NCBI GenBank assembly: GCA_003157895.1
Contig: PMKW01000052.1
Span: forward strand, 552-15,451
Origin: Methanoregula sp.
Lineage (GTDB): Archaea; Halobacteriota; Methanomicrobia; Methanomicrobiales; Methanospirillaceae
Direction: 5' to 3'
Length of the DNA: 14,900 bases
Shown here one piece after another: positions 1 to 6,820 of the stretch (positions are counted from its first letter, which is position 1; the number at the start of each line of letters is the position of its first letter). A program made the position numbers and the translations under genes. The notes beneath the pieces are model-generated. The model was not told where the DNA came from. It ran no database searches and saw only the letters and a program-made list of their open reading frames with translations.

Positions 1-101
1 TGGTCAGAGTCATGTATTTTTGCAAAACCGGTATATACCGCTGCGCCGGCAAAGACGAGAACGATCGCAAGCCCGATACCGAGAAAAAATTTCGTTTCCA
101 T
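1..101 (-). CDS. Partial small membrane-anchored protein (N-terminus only)
   Basis: A reading frame starts with ATG at 101 and runs off the left edge of the window; 33 residues are visible. They begin METKFFLGIG and form one hydrophobic segment (about residues 5-25, rich in Leu, Ile, Val, Ala and Gly), followed by a polar stretch (AKIHDSD). This is a signal peptide or single N-terminal membrane anchor. The frame starts 11 nt after the stop codon of the upstream prolyl isomerase gene on the same strand, so the two are probably co-transcribed. No Shine-Dalgarno sequence is visible; the gap is A/T only. The function cannot be assigned from this fragment. The neighbouring foldase could mean an exported or membrane role, but that is only an inference. 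Confidence 0.6.
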   Translation of the reverse strand, partial: METKFFLGIGLAIVLVFAGAAVYTGFAKIHDSD

Positions 102-112
102 AAAAATAAAAA

Positions 113-394
113 TTATTTCTTCCCCGTCACCTTGATGACATGGTAACCGAACTGGGTCTTGACCGGGCCGACAACCTTGCCGGCATCTGCGGCAAATGCT
201 GCCTGCTCGAATTCGGGGGCCATTACCCCCTTACCGAACCACCCGAGATCGCCGCCATTCTTGCGCGACGGGCAGGAGGAGAATCTCTTTGCGACGGCGG
301 TAAAGTCCTCGCCGTCCGTGATGCGCTTGAGAATGCGGTTTGCTTCGTCTTCAGTCTTCACAAGGATATGGGATGCGCGAACCTGTGTAACCAT
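113..394 (-). CDS. Parvulin-type peptidyl-prolyl cis-trans isomerase (PpiC-like, single domain)
   Basis: A 93-residue stand-alone rotamase of the parvulin/PpiC family, which catalyses cis-trans isomerisation of prolyl peptide bonds during folding. The whole protein is one domain: RASHILVK near the N-terminus (first strand with the conserved His), the GGDLGWF segment in the middle, and FGYHVIKV at the end with the second conserved His. There is no signal peptide or membrane segment, so it should act in the cytoplasm, like the single-domain archaeal parvulins. An ATG five codons upstream (409) is also possible. I chose 394 because family members start just before RASHILVK, and because a TATA-like TTTTAT at about 421-427 would place the transcript start near 400, giving an almost leaderless message. 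It precedes the membrane protein gene at the left edge by 11 nt. Confidence 0.93.
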   Translation of the reverse strand: MVTQVRASHILVKTEDEANRILKRITDGEDFTAVAKRFSSCPSRKNGGDLGWFGKGVMAPEFEQAAFAADAGKVVGPVKTQFGYHVIKVTGKK

Positions 395-420
395 GCAGTA
401 TTGGTGCATTGTCGCGGGAG

Positions 421-430
421 ATAAAAGTTA
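421..430 (-). promoter_or_regulatory. Candidate TATA box for the prolyl isomerase gene
   Basis: On the minus strand the bases read TAACTTTTAT, an archaeal TATA-like element about 30 nt upstream of the ATG at 394. It lies in the 48-nt gap after the dihydropteroate synthase-related gene. It is weak as a match and supported mainly by its spacing. Confidence 0.3.
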
Positions 431-442
431 GGAACCGGCCCG

Positions 443-1855
443 CTAAAATTCCCCGTCCTGCTCGAAGCTCCGTCCGTACCGGATCGCGAGTTCCGCTTTG
501 TATAATTCGCGGCCCAGATACCCTGCATGGTCGAGAAGGGATACCTCTCCCTGTGAGACGAGGGTGAAGAGAACGTCCTGCCAGTGGATGCCTTTGACAG
601 CTTTGCCGTGAATGACGGCAACAATTTGATCTCCTTCAATCCCGATCCGGAAGTTGCCTTTGGGATCACAGGTGATCTCTCCAGGCATGGAACGGGCCGG
701 TTGTGCCGTATCATATTCGAGCGGGGGTTCCCGCCGGCGCCGTTTCTCTTTGAGTACAAGGAGATCAATTCCGAGATCCTTGGGGTAGGGACGGTCCTTG
801 GCAAGTACCATCATCTCCGTTGCCCGCCGCATTTCGCTGATGGAGCCCTGTGTTTTATCGGAATGCTCGCTTGTGAAGATGACCGATGCACCAATCTCAG
901 CAGCAAGAGCGGCAAGAAGTGCGTTCATGCCGATAGAATCTGCGTCGAGAAGCTCCACAACATTCCCCGCGCCAAAAAAGATCGGGCAGCTGAATTTTTT
1001 AAACCTGCCAAGTGAGCGGATGAACCCGGAACCTGCCGGCTGGAGGAGCGGGTCTGCAATAATACACCGGATACCGGCTTTTTTTGCCAGAGCGATATTT
1101 TTCGTTAAGGTGCTGTTCCCCGGTACTACAACAGCAGCCACCCCCGCTTCCGCCACCTCTTTTCCAACTTCCGGAATATTTGTTTCCTGCAGGCTGAGTA
1201 CGATATCGGCGCGGCCGAGTGCAGCCCGGATCAGGGATGGATCCTGCGTATCAACGGCAAGCGGAGCATCGATATCCGATAGAAGGGAAAAAACACGGGT
1301 CACATCATCCGGTTTTGCATCGAACCCGAAACCGAGATCAATGATATCGGCACCGGATGCAAGGAATTTCTCCACAACGCGCCGGATATCCCCACACCGG
1401 TGTGCGTCCATGATCTCTGCCAGCACCTTGATCCGTGAACCATCCCCGATTTTTAACCCGCGGATAAGAAAATCAGGGATTGCATTCCGTTCCAGTTCTC
1501 CAATCATGCTCAGGGCGGTTTCTGCCCTTCTGGCAGCAAGGAAATCGTCCGCAGGGATCGTGCGAGAAAAAGTCTCAGTACCAAGCAACGGCAGGACCAG
1601 CATAAGGTCTGCCGCGTGGCGGGGCCCACGGTAAACGGGAACGCCGGTCTCGCGCTCAACTTGTTCAAACGATGCTGTGCACATCCCGGAGATAATAACG
1701 CAGTCATACATCTTTCCTTTCAGAAGCAGGCGGAGTGCATGAGGAGTAAGAAACGAGGCAATTTGACCGGTCACTACGACATCGGCATCATATCCCGCTG
1801 CAGCGCGTCTCACCATCGATTCGGTTGCGGCTCCGGTGGGAAGGAGAATGCGCAT
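443..1855 (-). CDS. Dihydropteroate synthase-related protein (archaeal three-domain type)
   Basis: A 470-residue protein in three parts. The N-terminal part (about 1-150) begins MRILLPTGAATE and resembles the domain found in front of archaeal pterin-binding proteins. The middle (about 165-370) is a TIM-barrel of the pterin-binding family: ADIIDLGFGFD matches the DHPS GAdIIDiGgeS strand, and PLAVDTQDP matches the SIDT strand. The C-terminal about 100 residues contain CDPKGNFRIGI, which resembles the small domain (DUF4346-like) fused to such proteins. It corresponds to the family annotated as dihydropteroate synthase-related (TIGR00284, MJ0107-like), presumably acting on a tetrahydromethanopterin or related pterin. 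The exact reaction is not established from sequence, and it lacks the canonical TPDSF motif. The ATG at 1855 is preceded by AAGGGA. A longer frame to 1936 would overlap the divergent gene and adds unconserved sequence. Confidence 0.85.
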   Translation of the reverse strand: MRILLPTGAATESMVRRAAAGYDADVVVTGQIASFLTPHALRLLLKGKMYDCVIISGMCTASFEQVERETGVPVYRGPRHAADLMLVLPLLGTETFSRTIPADDFLAARRAETALSMIGELERNAIPDFLIRGLKIGDGSRIKVLAEIMDAHRCGDIRRVVEKFLASGADIIDLGFGFDAKPDDVTRVFSLLSDIDAPLAVDTQDPSLIRAALGRADIVLSLQETNIPEVGKEVAEAGVAAVVVPGNSTLTKNIALAKKAGIRCIIADPLLQPAGSGFIRSLGRFKKFSCPIFFGAGNVVELLDADSIGMNALLAALAAEIGASVIFTSEHSDKTQGSISEMRRATEMMVLAKDRPYPKDLGIDLLVLKEKRRRREPPLEYDTAQPARSMPGEITCDPKGNFRIGIEGDQIVAVIHGKAVKGIHWQDVLFTLVSQGEVSLLDHAGYLGRELYKAELAIRYGRSFEQDGEF

Positions 1856-1896
1856 AAGTTCCCTTATTACCAGAGAGATAAAAACACTATGATCAG

Positions 1897-2574
1897 ATGC
1901 TGACCTGCGATTTGCATGTGCATACAAATTTTTCAAAAGACGGCGAAAGCAGTGTCGAAGAGATCCTGAAACGGGCGGAGGAGGTGGGGCTGGACGCGAT
2001 TGCCATCACCGATCACGACACGGTTGACGGCGCAAAGAGAGCGCTCGTATGTAAGACACCAGTCCTTGTAATACCGGGCATTGAGGTCTCCACCAAACAG
2101 GGGCATCTTCTCGTACTGGGAGTCACTGAAGTGATCCCATCAGGGCTTGATGTTATTGTGACCATCGAGATTGCACGGAGGATGGGAGCGCTTGCAATCC
2201 TCCCCCATCCCTATCATGTCTGGCGCCACGGGGTTGCCCGCCGGAAGAAAGCCGGGATGGATATCGTGGACGCGGTAGAGGTCTTTAACAGCCGGTATAT
2301 CGTGGGGTCGGCCAATACGAAGGCAGCACGTATTGCAAAACGGCTCGGCAAACCTTGTGTCGGCGGAAGCGATGCCCATAATGCACGTTTTGTCGGGTTC
2401 GGAAGGACATTTGTAGACGCAGAAAAAAATGTTCCCGCAATCCTTGATGCAATCCGTACCGGAAAAGTTTCCTGCGGTGGAAAAAAGACGCCGCTGCGCA
2501 CCTACACCCGCCAGTCGATCAACAACACATGGAAGAAAATAAAAAGGATCACACGGCACGTCCAGCTCCGGTGA
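1897..2574 (+). CDS. PHP-domain metal-dependent phosphoesterase
   Basis: A 225-residue protein of the PHP superfamily (polymerase and histidinol phosphatase-like hydrolases). The metal-binding motifs are in order: DLHVHT with His7 and His9, Asp15, ITDHD with His40, GIEVST with Glu63, LPHPYH with His104, and GSDAH with Asp159 and His161. The set is complete, so an active trinuclear-metal phosphoesterase is expected. Relatives include the RNase AM/TrpH group, which removes phosphates from small nucleotides or RNA 5' ends; the substrate here is not known. The C-terminal tail (about residues 200-225) is Lys/Arg-rich. The gene is divergent from the dihydropteroate synthase-related gene (41 bp between starts) and overlaps truA by a GTGA. 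The ATG at 1897 has no obvious Shine-Dalgarno sequence, so translation may be leaderless. Confidence 0.93.
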   Translation: MLTCDLHVHTNFSKDGESSVEEILKRAEEVGLDAIAITDHDTVDGAKRALVCKTPVLVIPGIEVSTKQGHLLVLGVTEVIPSGLDVIVTIEIARRMGALAILPHPYHVWRHGVARRKKAGMDIVDAVEVFNSRYIVGSANTKAARIAKRLGKPCVGGSDAHNARFVGFGRTFVDAEKNVPAILDAIRTGKVSCGGKKTPLRTYTRQSINNTWKKIKRITRHVQLR

Positions 2575-3359
2575 GACTGGCCTTTCGGGTATCATATCTG
2601 GGAAGCCGGTTTTTCGGTTCGCAGATGCAGGGGTCCGGCCGCACCGTGGAAGGCGAGTTCATTGCGGCCTGCCAGCGGCTGAGTCTGTTCGAAGACTGGC
2701 GGCAGGCTGGTTTTGTGTCGGCAGGCAGAACGGACCGGGGCGTCCATGCACGAGGGCAGGTCATCGCATTTACTACGGACGTACCTGACCGTGCGATCGG
2801 GACGATCAACCTCCAGCTTCCGCCAGACCTCTGGTGTTCTGCCTATGCGGAAGTGCCGGCAGTGTTCCACCCGCGGTATGACGCGAAGTCCCGGACGTAC
2901 CGCTATTACTTTCCTGAAGTCCCCCCTTCTATGGAGGAGATGGAGAAGGCAGCCCGGCTCTTTCTGGGTATCCACGATTTCTCGAACTTTGCCCGGGTAA
3001 GAGATAAGAATCCCTTACGGAATATCCTCGCAATCCGTATCGCTGAAGAGGACGGGTTTGTATATCTCGAAGTGACCGCAGAGAGTTTCCTGTGGCACCA
3101 GGTACGGTGTATGGCGACTGCCCTTCTGCGCGTGGGAAATGGTGACAGAGAAGAGGAATGTATTCTGCAGTATTTTGAAGGAGAAATTGACAAACCCTTA
3201 CCTCCGGCCCCTGCTGAGGGACTGGTACTCTGGGAGACGGACTGCAATTTGAGCTGGTCACCGCTCCCCCAAGGGGGACGCAGCAGCAGCTTCATAGACC
3301 ACCTCTCCCGGCATCATGCCCTCATGGAAAAAGTCTGCCGGCTCCTGGAACATCCGTGA
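2571..3359 (+). CDS. truA: tRNA pseudouridine(38-40) synthase TruA
   Basis: This enzyme converts uridines 38-40 of the tRNA anticodon stem-loop to pseudouridine. From the GTG at 2571 it is 262 residues, the usual family size. It starts VRLAFRVSYLGSRFFGSQMQ, the TruA opening block (YdGt.f.G.Q.Q). The catalytic Asp is Asp55 in GRTDRGVHA, followed by the MQLP-like and RTYRYYF segments and by FLWHQVRCM, the conserved C-terminal half-site. I chose GTG 2571 because it overlaps the preceding TGA as GTGA and homologues begin at this point. An in-frame ATG at 2529 would add 14 unconserved residues and a 46-nt overlap, and cannot be excluded. It is downstream of and coupled to the PHP gene, and convergent with the malic enzyme gene (28 nt between stops, with T-rich stretches). 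Confidence 0.95.
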   Translation: MRLAFRVSYLGSRFFGSQMQGSGRTVEGEFIAACQRLSLFEDWRQAGFVSAGRTDRGVHARGQVIAFTTDVPDRAIGTINLQLPPDLWCSAYAEVPAVFHPRYDAKSRTYRYYFPEVPPSMEEMEKAARLFLGIHDFSNFARVRDKNPLRNILAIRIAEEDGFVYLEVTAESFLWHQVRCMATALLRVGNGDREEECILQYFEGEIDKPLPPAPAEGLVLWETDCNLSWSPLPQGGRSSSFIDHLSRHHALMEKVCRLLEHP

Positions 3360-3387
3360 GGTTCGATATCATCCTTTTCATCCCTTT

Positions 3388-4599
3388 TCAGTCAATCGAC
3401 CGGGCACAACCGCTTGCAACCGCCGCGGCACTCACCGCCCGGGAAACTGCTTTGACAACGTCCCGGTCAAGGACCGGTGGGAGGATCCGGTTCTTCTGCG
3501 GGTGGGCGACATAATCGGCAAGGGCGTGGGCTGCAGCGACTTTCATCTCATCCGAGATGCGGGTAGCATGCACATCGAGAGCTCCCCGGAAGATGCCCGG
3601 GAAGGCGAGCGCGTAATTGATCTGGTTGGGATACTCGCCCCGGCTTGTCCCGACAATAGCTGCACCGGCCATATAGGCATCGTGGGGCAGGATCTCCGGT
3701 ACCGGGTTCGCCAGCGCGAATATGATCGGGTCCGTGTTCATGGACCGGACCATCGCCTGAGTGATGATTGCCGGGACTGATACACCGATGCAGACATCGG
3801 CCCCTTTCATTGCATCTTCGAGTGTTCCCATCCTCCCCTTGCGGTTGGTCTCGTCTGCGATGATGAACTTGTACTTGTTGGTGTACAGTCCTTCACGGTG
3901 GCGGAGGATAATCCCTTTCGAGTCGCAGACAATGATGTCGTTTACGCTGCTGCAAAGGTCAGGATTATAGCCTATGCAGCAGAGCATCCGGGTGATGGCA
4001 TATCCCGCAGCCCCTGCCCCGCTCACTACGATATTTAAGTCTTCGAACCGTTTGCCAGTTACCCGGCAGGCATTGATCAGGGCGGCGAGCACCACGACAG
4101 CAGTCCCGTGCTGGTCGTCATGCATCACCGGGATACCGATCCCCTGTAATGCCTCCTCGAGCTCGAAACATTTGGGAGCTGCAATGTCCTCAAGCGCGAT
4201 CCCGCCAAAGACCGGCGCGATGTTTTTCACTTCATCAACAAATTCCGTGTGATAATTCTCAAAACAGATGGGAAATGCGTCGATGTCCGCGAGTTTCTTG
4301 AAGAGGAGAGCTTTTCCCTCCATAACGGGAATTGCCGCATATCCCCCGACGTTCCCGAGTGAGAGCACCCGCGAGCCATCCGTGATAATGGCGATAGTAT
4401 TGGCCTTGAGCGTGTACTTGTAGGCGAGATTCTTGTCTCTGGCGATTTCCTTACAGACCGCAGCAACACCCGGGGTGTATGCAAGTGAGAGATCATGGCG
4501 GTTCGTCAGGGGGACCTTGGAATAGACCTCAAGCTTTCCTTGATACTTTTCGTGGAGTTCGACGGATTCCGTGAAGATATCCTTCTTTTTCCCGCTCAT
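3388..4599 (-). CDS. Malic enzyme (oxaloacetate-decarboxylating malate dehydrogenase)
   Basis: A 403-residue malic enzyme that oxidatively decarboxylates malate to pyruvate and CO2 with reduction of NAD(P)+, in the cytoplasm. The malic N-terminal domain has the catalytic Tyr41 in SLAYTPG, the general-base Lys96 in EGKALLFKK, and the metal ligands Glu137-Asp138 (LEDIAAP) and Asp161 (HDDQHGTA). The NAD(P)-binding domain has GAGAAGYA at 194-201 and ANPVPE near 297. It stops after this domain, so it is the short form without the phosphotransacetylase-like tail of MaeB. One oddity is that the usual NQxNN substrate-side motif reads NQINYALAFPG, with Tyr at the second Asn (residue 329). The ATG at 4599 was preferred over an in-frame GTG at 4608. 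Malic enzyme is uncommon in hydrogenotrophic methanogens, where it could supply pyruvate or NAD(P)H. It is a separate transcription unit convergent with truA. Confidence 0.93.
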   Translation of the reverse strand: MSGKKKDIFTESVELHEKYQGKLEVYSKVPLTNRHDLSLAYTPGVAAVCKEIARDKNLAYKYTLKANTIAIITDGSRVLSLGNVGGYAAIPVMEGKALLFKKLADIDAFPICFENYHTEFVDEVKNIAPVFGGIALEDIAAPKCFELEEALQGIGIPVMHDDQHGTAVVVLAALINACRVTGKRFEDLNIVVSGAGAAGYAITRMLCCIGYNPDLCSSVNDIIVCDSKGIILRHREGLYTNKYKFIIADETNRKGRMGTLEDAMKGADVCIGVSVPAIITQAMVRSMNTDPIIFALANPVPEILPHDAYMAGAAIVGTSRGEYPNQINYALAFPGIFRGALDVHATRISDEMKVAAAHALADYVAHPQKNRILPPVLDRDVVKAVSRAVSAAAVASGCARSID

Positions 4600-4657
4600 G
4601 GCACTCACGCAGGTAAATAATTCAATGAATGCGATAGCAGTACATCAATGTTGTTGT

Positions 4658-4662
4658 AAAAA
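4658..4662 (-). terminator. Candidate oligo-T terminator after the hgcAB-arsC operon
   Basis: On the minus strand, 9 nt after the arsC stop codon, the sequence reads CCCC followed by TTTTT. A T-rich tract after a gene end is what archaeal RNA polymerase typically uses to terminate. There is no clear stem-loop. The gap of about 70 nt before the malic enzyme start must also hold that gene's promoter. Confidence 0.3.
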
Positions 4663-4670
4663 GGGGTTAA

Positions 4671-5078
4671 CTAAAAGGTTATTTCGATCCATGCTGCGAT
4701 CTCGTCCCTGACCTTCCGGTACCCGTCAAGGACTTCTTTTTCCGTGCCCGGTGTCAGGTGGGGGTCAGCAAACCCTTTATGGATTGTCTTTTTTGCGCCG
4801 GCAACGATCGGACAGACTGCATGCGCATTGTCGCACAGGGTTATGGCAAGATTAAAAGTTGCCCCTTCAAATTCTGCGAGGGTTTTTGAACGGTGGTGCG
4901 AGATATCGATCCCGATCTCCTGCATAACGGCGATGGCCCGGGTGCTCACCTTCGACTGCCTGGTTCCGGCACTGAACACTTCATACCGTTCGCCATATTT
5001 TGCCCGGAGTAATCCCTCAGCCATCTGGGAGCGGGCAGCGTTTGCCGTGCAGATGAAGAGTATCCTCTTTTTTTCCAT
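4671..5078 (-). CDS. arsC: Arsenate reductase, thioredoxin-coupled LMW-phosphatase type
   Basis: A 135-residue protein with the low-molecular-weight tyrosine phosphatase fold, expected to reduce arsenate to arsenite. The P-loop is C10-TANAA-R16-S17, with Asn13 as in arsenate reductases. Cys82 and Cys89 supply the redox relay (LCDNAHAVC), and Asp105 in FADP is the general acid. Cys10/Cys82/Cys89 are at the positions described for the staphylococcal pI258 enzyme, so a thioredoxin-coupled reductase is more likely than a phosphatase. The P-loop differs from the usual CTGNSCRS in having Ala for Gly12 and Ala for Ser14 and Cys15. The ATG at 5078 shares a base with the hgcB stop (TAATG) and has GAGGGG 5 nt before it. 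A longer frame to 5153 only re-reads hgcB. No arsenite pump or ArsR is present within the window. Confidence 0.93.
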   Translation of the reverse strand: MEKKRILFICTANAARSQMAEGLLRAKYGERYEVFSAGTRQSKVSTRAIAVMQEIGIDISHHRSKTLAEFEGATFNLAITLCDNAHAVCPIVAGAKKTIHKGFADPHLTPGTEKEVLDGYRKVRDEIAAWIEITF

Positions 5079-5413
5079 TACTTCCCCTCGCAGCAGGAGG
5101 ACTTCTCCTCCTTTACCCCACAGCAGGAACCATCGTCCCCGCCACAGCTGCATTCCGTATCCATATCCCTACCCCTCAGGGCAGCAGCGATCATCGCCGA
5201 AGCGCAGCCCACACCGCTCTGTACTTCGATTGCCTGGACCGGACAGTTGAGGGCGCAGGCCCCGCACTCCATGCAGGAGGCCGGTTGTATAAGCTCGACA
5301 TGATCCTTTCCCTCGGCAAACACTGCATGCGGGCAGACCTGGGTGCAGCGTTTGCAGTTGATACACCGATCAGGAGAATAGTGCAGGCTGGTTTCAGTAT
5401 AGCTGTCGAACAT
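5078..5413 (-). CDS. hgcB: HgcB, 2[4Fe-4S] ferredoxin of mercury methylation
   Basis: A 111-residue ferredoxin that is the partner of HgcA, thought to reduce the HgcA corrinoid so that it can be remethylated. Two CxxCxxCxxxCP clusters are visible: Cys17/20/23/27 (CINCKRCTQVCP) and Cys47/50/53/57 (CMECGACALNCP). Cys70 in GVGC sits where HgcB proteins carry an extra conserved Cys. The tail is unusually Cys-rich: CSC at 88-90 and two vicinal pairs, Cys97-98 and Cys107-108, where HgcB proteins typically end in one pair. These could bind Hg(II) or a reaction product; that is inference. The start ATG at 5413 overlaps the hgcA stop as TAATG, and the arsC ATG overlaps this gene's stop in the same way, so translation is coupled across three genes. 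A longer frame upstream re-reads hgcA. Confidence 0.95.
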   Translation of the reverse strand: MFDSYTETSLHYSPDRCINCKRCTQVCPHAVFAEGKDHVELIQPASCMECGACALNCPVQAIEVQSGVGCASAMIAAALRGRDMDTECSCGGDDGSCCGVKEEKSSCCEGK

Positions 5414-6498
5414 TAGGTTACCCCGACAAGCCGGCCAATCCCGAGTGCAACAATGAGGATAACTCCGGCACCGGCAAGGAGTGCCATGACCGGTACGTAC
5501 CGGAAGATCTCCGTTTTCACTCCTTTCCTCGATGTAAAGGTCGTGCAGCCGGTAAAGTTCAGGGCAAAGTACGCGATCACTGCGGGCATGATGAGAAGTG
5601 CAGCTGCCGCTCCCGCCGCATCTGCCCAGCCTGGCAGGGTGGGATTTGTGCCAAAAGACAGCGCAAAGGGGATGGCGATAATGAGTCCCAGTATCAGCCC
5701 TTTGGTGGAGAAGTCGTGCGTCGGGATATACGGGAGCAGTGCCGGGAAAAGAACCGTTCCGGCAAGTACCGCGGATACCGCTGCAAGTGCAGCAACGGGG
5801 CCGGCAAGGAACCAAAGGAGCGCTGCAACGATGAATGTCGGCAGGGCTGTATGGACAAATTCCACAGGGGTCAGGACCAGCCGTTCTCTCAGAGGGAATT
5901 CCACCCGCCGCATTGCCGGTGTTGCTTTATGCGTCTTGAGGAATTCCGGCAGGTCTTTAGCCCGGACCGGGCCGTACTCGACAAGGAATTTCGACCTCCG
6001 CATAACCTCCGGCCATGAGATACCCGGAGCCCCCAGCTGTGGTACAATGATCTTCCGGTGACTGACAATTTCGGAAAGACCGGAACATCCGATCCTCCGT
6101 ACCAGTTCTTCCGTCCCGAATGTCCCTTTTCCGGCAGCACACCAGACATTGATCCCCTTGGAGTCCAGCACGAGGATCCAGGCATCGATACCGGCGAGGG
6201 CTGACCGCAGGGCATCGAAACTGAGCGTATAATTTGCAGAGGCAAAGACCGGGGAGTCCGGATTTGGGTTCCCGAGACGGTAGAGGCCAGGCACTACCCG
6301 GTGGCTCTCCCGTTTCCAGCCCCAGCGGGCAAGGAAGTGATCGAGCCGGTTGGTGAATGTGATAGTACTGTATGTCGTACGGATCTCTGATACCGGTGGA
6401 TTATCTGTCAGACAGCTGCACGATTGTGACTGTGAATCCGGAGTACACGAGCAGGATGATCCGGCAGTATCTTTTTCATCCCTATCTACAAACCTCAT
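5413..6498 (-). CDS. hgcA: HgcA, corrinoid membrane protein of mercury methylation
   Basis: HgcA transfers a methyl group from its corrinoid cofactor to Hg(II), giving methylmercury. This 361-residue protein has the diagnostic cap-helix motif NVWCAAGK with Cys120 as the lower axial ligand of cobalt, inside a globular corrinoid-binding domain (about 45-190). Five membrane segments follow (about 208-232, 235-257, 265-283, 291-314, 334-357), as in known HgcA proteins. HDFSTKG (261-267) and NFTGCTTFTSRKGVKTE (314-330) in the membrane domain also fit the family. Odd here is an N-terminal extension of about 40 residues with two CxC pairs (Cys16/18 and Cys27/29), similar in wording to the Cys stretch of the protein encoded just upstream. 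The ATG at 6498 overlaps the stop of the AbrB-like gene (ATGA), and the TAA overlaps the hgcB ATG. Methanogens with hgcAB are known methylators; activity here is inferred. Confidence 0.96.
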   Translation of the reverse strand: MRFVDRDEKDTAGSSCSCTPDSQSQSCSCLTDNPPVSEIRTTYSTITFTNRLDHFLARWGWKRESHRVVPGLYRLGNPNPDSPVFASANYTLSFDALRSALAGIDAWILVLDSKGINVWCAAGKGTFGTEELVRRIGCSGLSEIVSHRKIIVPQLGAPGISWPEVMRRSKFLVEYGPVRAKDLPEFLKTHKATPAMRRVEFPLRERLVLTPVEFVHTALPTFIVAALLWFLAGPVAALAAVSAVLAGTVLFPALLPYIPTHDFSTKGLILGLIIAIPFALSFGTNPTLPGWADAAGAAAALLIMPAVIAYFALNFTGCTTFTSRKGVKTEIFRYVPVMALLAGAGVILIVALGIGRLVGVT

Positions 6499-6788
6499 TT
6501 TTTCTCTGGTTCCTGCATCAGCGGCCCGAGAACCTCTTTTACCATTCCGCTCAGGTTCTCGGCTTTCATCAGCGCAAGACAGCAGATCCTGCCATCTTTC
6601 TCCCAGCTGATCAGGGCAAGTTTATCCCCAGTTTTAATGCCGGCTTTCTCGCGGACATCCTTAGGGAGCACCATCTGTCCCCGCTCATCCACTGACAGGA
6701 CCGCCTCGACCCGGCACCCGGATTCCGGAGTGCACCCGCACGTTTCGCCGGGCGAACCGTACCCGGCGCTGTAATCTTTTCTAGTCAT
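6495..6788 (-). CDS. Cys-rich AbrB/MazE/SpoVT-type DNA-binding protein, first gene of the hgcAB operon
   Basis: A 97-residue protein with one swapped-hairpin AbrB domain (about 27-72): VEAVLSVDERGQMVLPKDVREKAGIKTGDKL matches the family in every key position. In front of it lies a short Cys-rich stretch, CGCTPESGC (Cys17, 19, 25), and the domain ends with a vicinal pair, Cys69-Cys70. AbrB-type proteins are dimeric transcription regulators or antitoxins. Here there is no toxin gene beside it, so a regulator is more likely. The cysteines suggest that it might sense a soft metal or metalloid (Hg, As), which is inference. Its TGA overlaps the hgcA ATG (ATGA), making it the leader gene of the AbrB-hgcA-hgcB-arsC operon, and a TATA box lies about 35 nt upstream. 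The role could instead be metal delivery or chaperoning. Confidence 0.88.
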   Translation of the reverse strand: MTRKDYSAGYGSPGETCGCTPESGCRVEAVLSVDERGQMVLPKDVREKAGIKTGDKLALISWEKDGRICCLALMKAENLSGMVKEVLGPLMQEPEKK

Positions 6789-6820
6789 ATCTGTTCCGGA
6801 TTACTGTTGGGATTCTCAAC

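Noticed and set aside
798..1634. Long open frame (278 codons) on the plus strand
   Set aside because: It is antisense to the dihydropteroate synthase-related gene, is Ser/Arg/Pro-rich with no recognisable motif, and arises from the codon bias of the real gene.
1856..1936. Upstream extension of the dihydropteroate synthase-related protein
   Set aside because: It would overlap the divergent PHP gene, and the added residues are not family-like.
5078..5815. Longer 245-residue form of the HgcB frame
   Set aside because: The extra N-terminal part re-reads hgcA in another frame. The ATG at 5413 overlaps the hgcA stop and gives a normal HgcB.
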